Source: Psychrobacter sp. bablab_jr014 (GTDB taxonomy: Bacteria > Pseudomonadota > Gammaproteobacteria > Pseudomonadales > Moraxellaceae). From it: a DNA stretch of 64,000 nt. The translations under genes and the position numbers were made by a program. The DNA lies in contig NZ_JACDXT010000029.1 of the NCBI RefSeq assembly GCF_016464015.1, forward strand, positions 1 to 64,000. Reading direction: 5' to 3'. Below are positions 47,944-57,229 of this stretch, in pieces; positions within the stretch are counted from its first letter, which is position 1, and each line of letters starts with the position of its first letter. Below the pieces are notes generated by a model. The model saw nothing but the letters and a program-made list of their open reading frames with translations, searched no databases and was not told the origin of the DNA.

Positions 47944-47972
47944 ATACTGACGATTGGTCAGTTGATTGTCAA
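47944..47972 (-). promoter_or_regulatory. Promoter with embedded palindromic operator upstream of thiolase gene
   Basis: On the minus strand, TTGACA (47967-47972) and CAGTAT (47944-47949) are spaced by exactly 17 bases. Between and overlapping them is the palindrome ACTGAC-N5-GTCAGT (47946-47962). This geometry is typical of a repressor site, TetR-family in style, that occludes RNA polymerase. The -10 is only a moderate match. Confidence 0.55.
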
Positions 47973-48339
47973 AAGGGTGGGTCATTGTGTTATGGTATAG
48001 CGCTCATCGATAGAAACGTACCGTATTCGGTCTACTTTTATCGATATGTTTTATTATTGGCAATATAGAGTACATAAGCCTTAAGCGACAACTGTTTTTT
48101 TGACATGATGCGTCACTGTAGCAAAAGCATCTTCTGCTTAAACCCTTATACAGTTGCTATTTTGTTTCTTTAATTAGGTTTATATTATCAATGGCGGTTC
48201 AATTTTGGACTTCGTTTGAGTGGCTGTGTAATAATGGATTTTAGATAGCTTATATTTATAAATAACTTATAAGATGCTGTGTGATGGATGTTCACACAAG
48301 CATCTATTTTTAATGCCATTTTTTAATAATACATTTTAT

Positions 48340-48410
48340 TAGGGTGTGTCATCATTTAGCTGTTTTATGACCATTAAATGACTGAATAGGCTAATTGATA
48401 ACACGTCCTA
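48340..48410. mobile_element. MITE-like element, family C
   Basis: 67 bases with termini GGGTGTGTCATCA and TGATAACACGTCC (10 of 13 as inverted repeats), flanked by TA. It shares the GGGYGTGT end with families A and B but is internally unrelated. It lies 48 bases upstream of the long FabG start and may influence its promoter. The rest of the 47973-48457 gap shows nothing. Confidence 0.6.
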
Positions 48411-48457
48411 GTACTTACATTTTTATATTTACGATTAAAGACAACAGGAGTGTTTTT

Positions 48458-49858
48458 ATGTCAGACCGTTATGGTGATTTTGTGCAATCTTCAATCGGAA
48501 AAAAGGTTGCCAAAAACTTAGGTTTACCAATGCCCGTTCAATTAGACCGTTTTGAAAGCGGCGAGCGTATGGTGCGTGGTAGTACTTTGGTAGGCTCTGC
48601 AAAGGGTGATGACAAACGCGTTAGCCAATCGATTGCACGTATTTTATCTGAGCTACACACCGAAGTATTCGTCAATAGCCGCGACGGTATCAAAGATGCA
48701 TTGGCTGCCGCAGATATCGCTGCCAAATCTAATACAGGTGGTGATAAATATTTCAAAGCGGTAGTATTTGATGCCAGTAATATCAAAAACGCGGACGATT
48801 TAAAAGAAGTCTATGAGTTTTTTCACTTCGTAGTGCGCTGTATTGAGCGCTCAGGCCGCGTTATTATTGTTGGTCGTCCGCCAGAAGAGCTAGAAGATAT
48901 CGATGCTGCGATTGCACAGCGTGCGCTAGAAGGTTTTGTTAAATCATTAGGCAAAGAGCTTAAACGTGGTATCAGTACTCAGCTGTTATATGTGTCAGAA
49001 GGGGCTGAAGACAATCTAGACTCGACGTTGCGTTTCTTCACCTCGGCGCGTTCTGCCTATGTGTCAGGTCAAGTGGTACGTGTGGGTGCTGGTAAGTCGG
49101 TGGATGTTGATTGGGCGCAGTCGCTTGGTGGCAAGACCATGCTGGTGACAGGTGCTAGCCGCGGTATCGGTGAAGCCATCGCCCGTGTATTGGCGCGCGA
49201 AGGGGCGCATGTCATTTGTCTGGATATGCCACAGCAGCAAGGCGCACTACAACAAGTGGCCAGTGAAATCAGTGGCTCGCTATTGACCATTGATATTACT
49301 GCTGATGATGCAGGCGCACAGATTGCCGAGGAAGTCGAAAAACGTGGCGGTTTGGATGCCATCATTCATAATGCAGGCATTACCCGTGATAAGACGCTTG
49401 CAAAAATGGACGAGCAAAAGTGGGATTCGGTCATTAATGTGAATCTTAGCAGCATCGCTAAATTAAACCGCTACTTACTTGACAACAATGTCTTAAATGA
49501 CGACGCGCGTATTGTCTGTGTGTCATCAATCTCAGGGATTGCTGGCAACATGGGGCAGACCAACTATGCCACTTCTAAAGCAGGGGTCATCGGCTTGGTT
49601 GATGCGACTGCCAAGAAGTTAGAAAAAGATGGCAAAGGCATGACCATCAACGCCGTCGCACCAGGCTTTATTGAAACGCAAATGACAGATGCCATTCCTT
49701 TTGCTATTCGTGAGGCAGGTCGCCGTATGAACTCTATGAGTCAAGCGGGTCAGCCAGTAGATGTTGCCGAAGCCATTGCATGGCTAGCATCGCCTGCTTC
49801 AGGCGGGTTAAATGGCAATACGGTACGCGTCTGTGGCCAAAGTGTATTGGGTGCATAA
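48458..49858 (+). CDS. High-molecular-weight 3-oxoacyl reductase (FabG4-like SDR)
   Basis: 466 residues, nearly twice normal FabG length. The N-terminal half (about 1-215) is a degenerate Rossmann/flavodoxin-like domain lacking the glycine motif. The C-terminal half is a complete SDR with TGASRGIGEA (cofactor), NAGITRDK, VSSISGIAGNMGQTNYATSK (Ser and the Tyr-x3-Lys pair) and APGFIETQMTD. This matches HMwFabG/FabG4, described in Mycobacterium as an NADH-dependent ketoacyl-CoA reductase. The ATG at 48458 follows ACAGGAG; a longer frame from 48395 overlaps the MITE edge and has no ribosome-binding site. Partner of the divergent thiolase and the downstream MaoC hydratase. Confidence 0.92.
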   Translation: MSDRYGDFVQSSIGKKVAKNLGLPMPVQLDRFESGERMVRGSTLVGSAKGDDKRVSQSIARILSELHTEVFVNSRDGIKDALAAADIAAKSNTGGDKYFKAVVFDASNIKNADDLKEVYEFFHFVVRCIERSGRVIIVGRPPEELEDIDAAIAQRALEGFVKSLGKELKRGISTQLLYVSEGAEDNLDSTLRFFTSARSAYVSGQVVRVGAGKSVDVDWAQSLGGKTMLVTGASRGIGEAIARVLAREGAHVICLDMPQQQGALQQVASEISGSLLTIDITADDAGAQIAEEVEKRGGLDAIIHNAGITRDKTLAKMDEQKWDSVINVNLSSIAKLNRYLLDNNVLNDDARIVCVSSISGIAGNMGQTNYATSKAGVIGLVDATAKKLEKDGKGMTINAVAPGFIETQMTDAIPFAIREAGRRMNSMSQAGQPVDVAEAIAWLASPASGGLNGNTVRVCGQSVLGA

Positions 49859-49908
49859 AAGTAGTATACGCTAAATTTTTATAAGACCGTTGTTGAATGA
49901 ACAAGATG

Positions 49909-49932
49909 ACCATAAGTGTCTGCGCTTATGGT
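49909..49932 (+). terminator. Hairpin after long FabG gene
   Basis: ACCATAAG / CTTATGGT with an 8-base loop, followed by only a moderately T-rich stretch, about 50 bases after the stop. Confidence 0.6.
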
Positions 49933-50054
49933 TATTTGTTATTGTAATGTTTGTTTATTCATTATTGATATATATTATGCCCTTAAAATGTACGTTTTTC
50001 TAATAAATGGTACTTTTCACATTTTATTACGAAAAAAGCGCTTTAATTACTGAC

Positions 50055-50079
50055 AAAGCTGCCCATGGGTGGCTTTTTT
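50055..50079 (+). terminator. Second intrinsic terminator between FabG4-like and MaoC genes
   Basis: AAAGCTGCCC / GGGTGGCTTT forms a stem with two G-U pairs, then T-run. The remaining gap to 50427 has no gene that I can support; the MaoC promoter must lie there. Confidence 0.75.
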
Positions 50080-50427
50080 ATGATAAAAACACTAAAGTTC
50101 ATTGCCAAAAATTGCTTATCTTGTGTTCATTATTAGCATCTGCTTTGTTAATACGCCAAATAAGAGCGTAAACACCTCAAAAGATATCTGCTCTATCCGT
50201 GATACATACGACTGCGTATTCATGCGATTTTTGAACGACTTTTAGGATAAGTGGCTTGTTATGCACAAGCTGCTGCCATGTGGTATGCCAGTGCCGCCGC
50301 CACGACAATGATTTAACAAATACAATGATGCGCTGTTATCCAGCATGATGCCAGATAAGGGTGCATTGATACGATTGCCACATGATGGCACTTTGCTTAC
50401 TTGCCCAGCCTTATTTAGGAATGATTT

Positions 50428-51372
50428 ATGTCAGACAAACACTATGACGCCCTGCCAAAAGTGCACACCACATATGCCAATATCGTCAAAAGCTTGTTGC
50501 CTATTGGTGATAACCCAAAGGTCGGCAAAGATGAGCTACCAAGTGCGACCTATTATGTGGACAACCTGCACATGGATCAGAGCAATCTCGACGACTACCG
50601 TAAGATTTGTGGCTTTACCAATGATGGTAAAGTGCCAATTACCTATTTTGCTGTGCTGTCACAGGCACTACAAATGAACATGATGGTCAAAGAACCATTT
50701 CCGTTTACTATGCTCGGCTTGGTACATATTGACAATAGCGTGACCCAGTACCGCAGTATCGGAGAGCGTGAGACGGTCGATATGGCAGTCAAATTTGCCA
50801 ATCTGCGTGACCATACGCAAGGGCAGCAATTTGATTTTATTACGACGGTCAGCTCGCATGATGAAGTCATTTGGGAAGGCAAATCCACGTATCTGGCTCG
50901 CGGCAAAAATCCTGAGCGTAGCGCAGGCGATAAGAGCAAACCTCGTACAAAACATGGCAAGCTTGAAGTCATGGATAAAGGTGTGCACCAAGTCTTTGAA
51001 GTGCCAGAGGATATTGGTCGTCGTTATGCCTTTGTGTCAGGAGATTTTAACTTGATTCATTTGCATCCTTTATCTGCCCGCGCTTTTGGCTTTCCAAAAG
51101 CCATCGCTCATGGCATGTGGTCTAAAGCCAAGTGCTTAGCGCTGATTGGCGAATTGCCTGAAGCTTGCCGCGTCGATGTGTCTTTTAAATTGCCCATCTT
51201 TTTACCTTCAGAAGTCGAAATGATTGCTGAGCCTATCGCGCCCGCAGACGATAAACACAACGCCTCTGAGCAATTTTGTGCCAACTTTGGACTGTACAGT
51301 GCCAAGAACGACCGCCCACATCTGATCGGTCATATCACGCATGAAGCACAAAATACAGACGCCGCCGAATAA
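50428..51372 (+). CDS. MaoC-type (R)-specific enoyl-CoA hydratase (HtdX-like)
   Basis: 314 residues with a two-part hot-dog layout. The N-terminal half (about 1-165) is a degenerate hot-dog. The C-terminal MaoC domain contains the hydratase-2 motif FVSGDFNLIHLHPLSARAFG (catalytic Asp and His), followed by AIAHGMWSKA. It hydrates trans-2-enoyl-CoA to (R)-3-hydroxyacyl-CoA, which the upstream SDR could oxidise. Same cluster as the thiolase and FabG4-like genes, although two terminators separate it from the latter. Upstream AGGAATG is near the ATG. Confidence 0.9.
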   Translation: MSDKHYDALPKVHTTYANIVKSLLPIGDNPKVGKDELPSATYYVDNLHMDQSNLDDYRKICGFTNDGKVPITYFAVLSQALQMNMMVKEPFPFTMLGLVHIDNSVTQYRSIGERETVDMAVKFANLRDHTQGQQFDFITTVSSHDEVIWEGKSTYLARGKNPERSAGDKSKPRTKHGKLEVMDKGVHQVFEVPEDIGRRYAFVSGDFNLIHLHPLSARAFGFPKAIAHGMWSKAKCLALIGELPEACRVDVSFKLPIFLPSEVEMIAEPIAPADDKHNASEQFCANFGLYSAKNDRPHLIGHITHEAQNTDAAE

Positions 51373-51449
51373 GTGACATATCAAAGCGATGTAGGGCATA
51401 TCATTGATAGGGGTGTGCCTTAGATAGATTCTTGACGATAGGAAGCGTT

Positions 51450-51935
51450 ATGCAAGACAACGACACTACGAACAACAATAATGACAATGGCGTGGTACTC
51501 TCCGAGGTGCTCACGCCTTATTATCGTCCTACTGAGCAAACCATCGTTTGCGGCGCGCTTGATGAAGATAAAGTGCAGGCGCTGGCTGACGCGGGTGTTG
51601 AGTTGGTCATTAATCTACAGCCAGAGGAGGAGCTGAGTTTTGATGAAGCAAGCGCAGTCACTCAAGCTGGCATGGCGTATGCCAGTTTGCCTATTAGCGG
51701 CGAGCATGATTTAAAACAACTGGTGATACTAGAGTTTGATAAAATTTTGCGCCAGTATCATGGCAAAAAAATGGTCATACATTGCAAATCTGGTAACCGC
51801 GTGGGGGCAGCGATTGCACTACGCGCAGGCTGGCTACGTGGTCGTAAAATGGATACGGCGCTTGAGCGTGGGCAGCAGCACGGTCTAACAAGGTTACAAG
51901 ATGTGGTACATCAGCGCTTGCTTGTACCGCGTTGA
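51450..51935 (+). CDS. Protein tyrosine phosphatase-like (DUF442/Blh type) protein
   Basis: 161 residues from ATG 51450 (AGGAAG upstream; a TTG at 51432 in frame is less likely). The first 20 residues are Asn/Asp-rich. The phosphatase-like fold is seen in ELVINLQPEEELSFDEA and the P-loop HCKSGNRVGAA (HCx5R, catalytic Cys and Arg). It resembles the beta-lactamase-hydrolase-like (Blh) N-domain linked to sulfide and cysteine-persulfide metabolism in other bacteria, but here without the metallo-hydrolase domain. The substrate is uncertain. It follows the MaoC gene by 77 bases and may be co-transcribed. Confidence 0.85.
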   Translation: MQDNDTTNNNNDNGVVLSEVLTPYYRPTEQTIVCGALDEDKVQALADAGVELVINLQPEEELSFDEASAVTQAGMAYASLPISGEHDLKQLVILEFDKILRQYHGKKMVIHCKSGNRVGAAIALRAGWLRGRKMDTALERGQQHGLTRLQDVVHQRLLVPR

Positions 51936-52031
51936 CATTATTTTTGTTTAGCACAGGAAGCGCGTCGTCGTACTGCTAATCTTTGCAGCTATAGGACGGC
52001 ATGACAAAGGATGGGCCATAGTGAGGAACAT

Positions 52032-53393
52032 ATGCCGCAAGAGATAGCATCTATTGATCAAGGATTACAAGCGCATTTACAGCAGATACTAAACCAACTG
52101 CAACTCGATGATGCACCAGCAGGCGGCGCGCTTGTGGTATATCAAGCAGGCCAATGTATCGCTGAGGCCAGTGTTGGCATGGCGCGTCAAGACAAAGCAT
52201 GGCAGCCAGACACCTTGTCGTTAAATTTTTCGACAGGTAAGGCAGTGGTTGCCACGCTTATTCATGTATTGGCATCAAATGATTTGCTCGACTACGACAC
52301 ACCGATTGCGACTTATTGGCCTGCGTTTGGTGCACATGACAAAGACGCCATCACCTTGCGTATGGTACTCTCTCATCAAGCCGATTTATTCGCCATCACC
52401 ACACTTGAAACTGACAATGATGTACTGCTCGATTGGGACGTGATGTTGGCAAAGGTCGCTGACATGACCCCAAGCGCACCGCACAAGGCAGAAGAGTACG
52501 ACAGTGCGTACAGTGCGCTGGTGTCTGGCTGGCTACTGGGCGGCGTCATTGAAGCCGTAACCAAGATGCGCTTTGCTGAGGCACTGCGCCATTATTTGAC
52601 CGAGCCGCTGGGTATTGCTGACAGTTGCTATTTTGGCGTACCAAATGAGCGTTTAGATGACGTGGCGCAATTGGTACAAGATTTTAATACGTCTGATACG
52701 CCTGTGAATGACGCTGAGCACCCTATTAAACGTCGCCGAAAGCCTGTTCTAAAGACTGAGTCTGAAACAACCTTACAAACCTATGCAAATCTGCCCAGTT
52801 ACCGCTGCTGGCAGTATTTGGCAGAGCAAGACGACACGTTACTTAATGCAGGGCAAATCAATAAGCTGTATTTCGACCATGCTCGTCTTAATTTAAAGAA
52901 TTATAAAGCGGCGCTGATTCCTGCAGGGCAAGAGCCGATTGAATACCGCAAAGCCAAGACTTTACAGGCCATCATCCCTGCGGCTAATGGCGTGGCGTCT
53001 GCGCGCGCGCTCGCGACGATGTATGCGATGATTGCCTGCGGTGGGGTATGGCAAGGAAAAACACTGATTGACAGTGCGATTGTCGAGCAGTTTTCACATT
53101 CTTTGGTGACAGGTTATGACGCCATCATGCCGGCAAAAATGGCATGGCGCTATGGCTATCATGATATTTTTCATTGCTGCTCCTTTGAGTCTGATGACAG
53201 CTCACAGTCAGTGCGCTTTGGGCACATGGGCTATAATGGTTCGGTAGCGTGGTGCGAGCCTGCACGTCAGCTGGCCTTTGCGTTTGTGCACAACTTTGAT
53301 GCCACGATGCTCAACGACATACGTCAGTTTGCATTGACCGAAGCGTTGTTGTTAGCACTAGATAAGATGCCATCTGCCGAGATGATTCAATAA
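52032..53393 (+). CDS. Serine hydrolase of the beta-lactamase/EstB family
   Basis: About 453 residues without a signal peptide, so probably cytoplasmic. SxxK nucleophile motif STGK (in LNFSTGKAVVATLIHVL), a Tyr motif near YDSAYSALVSGWLLGG, and HMGYNGSVAW near the C-terminus (equivalent to KTG/HxG). These fit class C-type esterases more than true beta-lactamases. An insertion with KRRRKP near residue 240 is unusual. The ATG at 52032 has GAGGA six to seven bases upstream and is preferred over 52011. A terminator lies at 53427-53457. Confidence 0.85.
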   Translation: MPQEIASIDQGLQAHLQQILNQLQLDDAPAGGALVVYQAGQCIAEASVGMARQDKAWQPDTLSLNFSTGKAVVATLIHVLASNDLLDYDTPIATYWPAFGAHDKDAITLRMVLSHQADLFAITTLETDNDVLLDWDVMLAKVADMTPSAPHKAEEYDSAYSALVSGWLLGGVIEAVTKMRFAEALRHYLTEPLGIADSCYFGVPNERLDDVAQLVQDFNTSDTPVNDAEHPIKRRRKPVLKTESETTLQTYANLPSYRCWQYLAEQDDTLLNAGQINKLYFDHARLNLKNYKAALIPAGQEPIEYRKAKTLQAIIPAANGVASARALATMYAMIACGGVWQGKTLIDSAIVEQFSHSLVTGYDAIMPAKMAWRYGYHDIFHCCSFESDDSSQSVRFGHMGYNGSVAWCEPARQLAFAFVHNFDATMLNDIRQFALTEALLLALDKMPSAEMIQ

Positions 53394-53426
53394 ATCGCTC
53401 GCTGTTTATTGTCTAAAACAGTATAG

Positions 53427-53457
53427 AAAAACGCCTCATTATCTATGAGGCGTTTTT
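53427..53457. terminator. Bidirectional terminator, overlapping the end of the antiporter gene
   Basis: AAAAACGCCTCAT / ATGAGGCGTTTTT, a 13-pair stem with a 5-base loop. T-runs on both strands. The minus-strand antiporter stop codon lies at 53439-53441 in the loop, so its last codons form half of the hairpin. Confidence 0.9.
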
Positions 53458-54695
53458 GGTTTTGGCGTCATTTTTAACAATCTAGGCGCGCTTAACCCGT
53501 GCATAAAAATCGAAGCTAAAATGACGATGGAGCAGACCACCCACAATTTGATAGCATCATCTTCGGCAAAGTAGCCTTGATTGAGCGCGTATGACAGGTA
53601 ATACAGCGTACCGATACCGCGAATACCAAGCACCGAGATGGCATATTTCTCATTACGGTGCATATCGAGCCCCGTAAGCGCAATCAGCCCGCCAATCGGA
53701 CGTATCAATAATAAGAAAATAAAGCTCACAACATAAACCCGCCACGTTAGCTCGACACCTGACTCGAGTCCTTGACCAATAAAAATACCAAAGGTCACTA
53801 ACACCAGCGACATGAGTAAGCCCTCAGATTGCTCGGCAAAGTCGTGCAGCTGCTTGTGGTACTCATGCTCACACTCAGAACGGCGAAAGGCAAACGCGGC
53901 GACAAACACAGCAATAAAGCCATAGCTATCAATATATTCCGCCAATCCATAGGCCATTAAGGTTAAGGCAATGATGACATAGCCTTGGGACAGCGTCGTA
54001 TCGCGGGTATATTTGGAAAAGACAATTTTTGCCAGTAGCTTGCCGACCAGTACCCCTGCTACAACACCTGCAGCGATTTTCCACAGCACGTCATGGGTAA
54101 ACCATGACCAAAGCATCTCGCTGTCAAAGCGCTTGTCTTCGCTGTGCGCCTCTGCCATTTTGATGGCTAAATAAACAAAGGGAAAAGCTAAACCATCGTT
54201 TAAACCTGCCTCCGAGGTTAAGCTAAAGCGCGTAGTGTCCTCTGTACCTGTATTGGGTGGACCGACTTGAATACTAGAAGCCAGTACAGGGTCTGTGGGC
54301 GCGAGTACCGCACCAAGCAAAATTGCCGCGCTCATCGTCAAACCAAAAGCGTAATAACCCAAAAATGCCATGGCAAAAATACCAATGGGCATGGTAATTA
54401 ATAACAAGCGCGTGGTGGTGCGCCAATTGTGCCATTTTAGTGGCGTATCAATCTTGATTCCTGCACCAACCAGCGATACCAGCACCACAATTTCGGTCAG
54501 CTTTTCAATAATAATGCCATTATCGATGGGGTCTAAAAACGTCAAACTTGTCCACCAGTAGCCCATGATGATGCCAAAAGTCACCTGTAGCATAGGCAAG
54601 GAGACAGGCCAGCGCCTAAAAAATATAGGAAACAAGGCCCCGAATAAAAAGGCAATGCCACAAATTAATAAGAAGACGTTATAGTTTTCAATCAT
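53439..54695 (-). CDS. CPA1-family cation:proton antiporter
   Basis: 418 residues, about 12-13 membrane helices. NhaP-type features: LGAVLAPTDPVLASSIQVG (the TDP motif of CPA1), ETSEAGLNDGLAFPFVYLAIK-like segment SLTSEAGLNDGLAFP (Asn-Asp pair), and FGIFIGQGLESG. It would exchange Na+ or K+ for H+ across the inner membrane. There is no C-terminal cytoplasmic regulatory domain; the protein ends soon after the last helix in KPKTPHR, inside a terminator. Confidence 0.92.
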   Translation of the reverse strand: MIENYNVFLLICGIAFLFGALFPIFFRRWPVSLPMLQVTFGIIMGYWWTSLTFLDPIDNGIIIEKLTEIVVLVSLVGAGIKIDTPLKWHNWRTTTRLLLITMPIGIFAMAFLGYYAFGLTMSAAILLGAVLAPTDPVLASSIQVGPPNTGTEDTTRFSLTSEAGLNDGLAFPFVYLAIKMAEAHSEDKRFDSEMLWSWFTHDVLWKIAAGVVAGVLVGKLLAKIVFSKYTRDTTLSQGYVIIALTLMAYGLAEYIDSYGFIAVFVAAFAFRRSECEHEYHKQLHDFAEQSEGLLMSLVLVTFGIFIGQGLESGVELTWRVYVVSFIFLLLIRPIGGLIALTGLDMHRNEKYAISVLGIRGIGTLYYLSYALNQGYFAEDDAIKLWVVCSIVILASIFMHGLSAPRLLKMTPKPKTPHR

Positions 54696-54858
54696 AGTAA
54701 ATCATCGTCGTCAGTAGCGCGCTATGAGAATCATAAAGGCTGGCTAAGAAAAAGAAGCCATAGAAAAGGGTCTACAACAAAGTACTATCATGACAACAAA
54801 ATGACTGTGAATATGCAAAAAATCGTTATCACCGCCGCTTACGCGTTGTGTTTTGGTG

Positions 54859-54887
54859 AAAAAAAAGCCAGCGCGAGGCTGACTTTT
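54859..54887 (-). terminator. Terminator after ilvD
   Basis: AAAAGCCAGC / GGCTGACTTTT imperfect stem. On the minus strand it is followed by T from the A-run at 54859-54867. Confidence 0.75.
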
Positions 54888-54921
54888 ATTTATTTGCAAG
54901 GCGTTTGAGTTCTTAGCGCGA

Positions 54922-56808
54922 TTAACGCTCGACTTGACTGACATCACGTACAGCACCTGTATCGGCGCTGGTCGTCATTGCGGCATACGCACGTAAGGCA
55001 GGCGAGACCACACGGTTACGTGACACAGGCTTCCATGCATCGCTACCACGGCTCTCCATGTCTTCGCGGCGCGCAGCAAGCTCAGCATCACTGATGTCGA
55101 TATTGATGGTACGGTTCGGGATATCGATGTGGATGGTGTCGCCTTCTTCTACCAAGCCAATCGCGCCGCCTTCAGCCGCTTCTGGGCTGGCATGACCGAT
55201 AGATAGACCAGAAGTGCCGCCTGAGAAACGACCGTCCGTCAATAGCGCACAGGCTTTGCCCAAACCTTTTGATTTAAGATAAGTGGTTGGGTAGAGCATC
55301 TCTTGCATACCTGGGCCACCTTTTGGCCCTTCATAACGGATGATTACCACATCACCTGCGACGATTTGGTCATCTAGGATAGAGGCAACGGCAGCGTCTT
55401 GTGATTCAAAGATACGCGCGCGACCTGTAAAGGTCAAAATGCTCTCATCCACGCCAGCGGTCTTCACCACGCAGCCACGCTCAGCGATATTGCCATAAAG
55501 CACTGCTAGGCCGCCATCGGTAGAGTAGGCATTATCAGCGCTACGGATACAGCCTGACTCACGGTTGACGTCAAGGTTCGGCCATTCTTTGTCTTGCGAA
55601 AAGGCTTCAGTGGTACGTACGCCACCCGGTGCGGCGATGTATAGGGCGCGCGCATCGGTGTTGTCAGGGTTTATGATGTCCCATTTTTCGAGCGCTGCTT
55701 GCATGGTGTCACTGTGGATGGTATTTACTGAAGTGTTAAGCAAATTGGCGCGGTTTAATTCAGCGAGCAGCGCCATCACGCCGCCTGCGCGGTGCACGTC
55801 TTCCATATGATATTTTTGCGTGGCAGGTGCAACTTTTGATAGACAAGGGACGCGGCGGCTGAGACGGTCGATGTCTGCCATTTTAAAATCAACTTCGGCT
55901 TCGTTAGCCGCAGCAAGCAAATGCAAGATGGTGTTGGTCGAGCCGCCCATCGCAATATCAAGGCTCATGGCGTTTTCAAAGGCCGCTTTGGTGGCGATAT
56001 TGCGTGGCAAGACTGAGTCATCATCGCCTTCGTAGCGGCGTTTTGCCAAAGATACGATGGTGCGACCTGCTTCTAAGAACAGTTCGCGGCGCAGCGCATG
56101 GGTAGCCAGTAGCGAGCCATTACCGGGTAGTGACAGACCCAACGCTTCGGTCAAGCAGTTCATTGAGTTTGCCGTAAACATGCCAGAGCATGAGCCGCAG
56201 GTTGGGCATGCCGAGACTTCAATCGCTGCCACATCTTCATCACTGATGCTGTCGTCCGCCGCATCCATCATCGCATCGACCAAGTCCAGCTTACGGATGG
56301 TGCTGCCTGCGCTGTCTTCGTTGTTGTGGCTTTTACCCACGGTGCTGGCGATGACTTTGCCTGCTTCCATCGGACCGCCTGAGACGAATACCGTTGGTAT
56401 GTTTAGGCGCATTGCAGCCATCAGCATACCTGGGGTAATTTTGTCACAGTTTGAGATACAAACGAGTGCATCGGCGCAGTGTGCATTGACCATGTATTCG
56501 ACCGAATCGGCAATCAAATCACGGCTCGGTAAAGAGTACAGCATACCGCTGTGACCCATCGCAATACCGTCATCGACCGCAATGGTATTGAACTCTTTTG
56601 CCACACCGCCAGCGGCTTCAATTTCGCGTGCGACCAGTTGGCCTAAGTCTTTTAGATGCACGTGACCTGGTACAAACTGGGTAAATGAGTTGGCGATGGC
56701 GATGATTGGCTTTTCAAAGTCGCCGTCTTTCATGCCAGTCGCGCGCCATAGCGCTCGTGCACCTGCCATATTACGACCCGCGGTAGAGGTTTTTGAGCGA
56801 TAGTCCAT
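54922..56808 (-). CDS. ilvD: Dihydroxy-acid dehydratase
   Basis: Converts dihydroxy-isovalerate and -methylvalerate to the keto acids of valine and isoleucine synthesis. 628 residues from the ATG at 56808, which has AAGGAAG upstream and gives the family start [20 protein letters not shown]; a frame from 56847 adds 13 unsupported residues. Fe-S ligands are visible in [11 protein letters not shown] and [20 protein letters not shown], and [19 protein letters not shown] near the C-terminus is the catalytic Ser segment. Bacterial-type [4Fe-4S] enzyme. Monocistronic. Confidence 0.97.
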   Translation of the reverse strand: MDYRSKTSTAGRNMAGARALWRATGMKDGDFEKPIIAIANSFTQFVPGHVHLKDLGQLVAREIEAAGGVAKEFNTIAVDDGIAMGHSGMLYSLPSRDLIADSVEYMVNAHCADALVCISNCDKITPGMLMAAMRLNIPTVFVSGGPMEAGKVIASTVGKSHNNEDSAGSTIRKLDLVDAMMDAADDSISDEDVAAIEVSACPTCGSCSGMFTANSMNCLTEALGLSLPGNGSLLATHALRRELFLEAGRTIVSLAKRRYEGDDDSVLPRNIATKAAFENAMSLDIAMGGSTNTILHLLAAANEAEVDFKMADIDRLSRRVPCLSKVAPATQKYHMEDVHRAGGVMALLAELNRANLLNTSVNTIHSDTMQAALEKWDIINPDNTDARALYIAAPGGVRTTEAFSQDKEWPNLDVNRESGCIRSADNAYSTDGGLAVLYGNIAERGCVVKTAGVDESILTFTGRARIFESQDAAVASILDDQIVAGDVVIIRYEGPKGGPGMQEMLYPTTYLKSKGLGKACALLTDGRFSGGTSGLSIGHASPEAAEGGAIGLVEEGDTIHIDIPNRTINIDISDAELAARREDMESRGSDAWKPVSRNRVVSPALRAYAAMTTSADTGAVRDVSQVER

Positions 56809-56948
56809 ACAAGCTTCCTTAAATAGGCGGTAGTGTGAAATTGTCATTGCGAAACCCTAAATGATGCCATGCAACGAGCAAAATCACTATCAATGAATGA
56901 TGAAAGTTAATTATGATAACAACAAATATTGTGCATACGTGCGGATAC

Positions 56949-57229
56949 TAGGGCGTGTTGAACATTCGCAAATAGGCACTGCTGATCGCTAAAATTGTTC
57001 CAGACAAGGCACAAAGCGACGATAATGCAGATGCCTTAGCGAGATTTGTAACGCAGTATGGGGCAATTTTAGCATCAGCCCCAACGATAAAAGTAGGGGA
57101 CAGGACTCTTTTTTGCCGCTTCATCGTTAAAAATAAGCGCTTAGAATGACTAAGCTTATTATTTTTAACCTCGAATCACCTAAAAAATAGTCGCTGTCAG
57201 TGCCATGGTCGAATGTTCAACACGCCCTA
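56949..57229. mobile_element. MITE-like element, family B (complete)
   Basis: 277 bases (56951-57227) with 18-base termini GGGCGTGTTGAACATTCG and the exact inverse, flanked by TA. The left 130 bases match 1-136 of the window. The right half contains an internal inverted repeat (TTAAAAATAAGC and GCTTATTATTTTTAA, roughly 57126-57170). No coding capacity. The right TA forms the stop codon of the gene at 57227. Confidence 0.87.

Noticed and set aside
56057..56554. 165-codon open frame antisense to ilvD
   Set aside because: Shadow of the highly conserved ilvD coding sequence.
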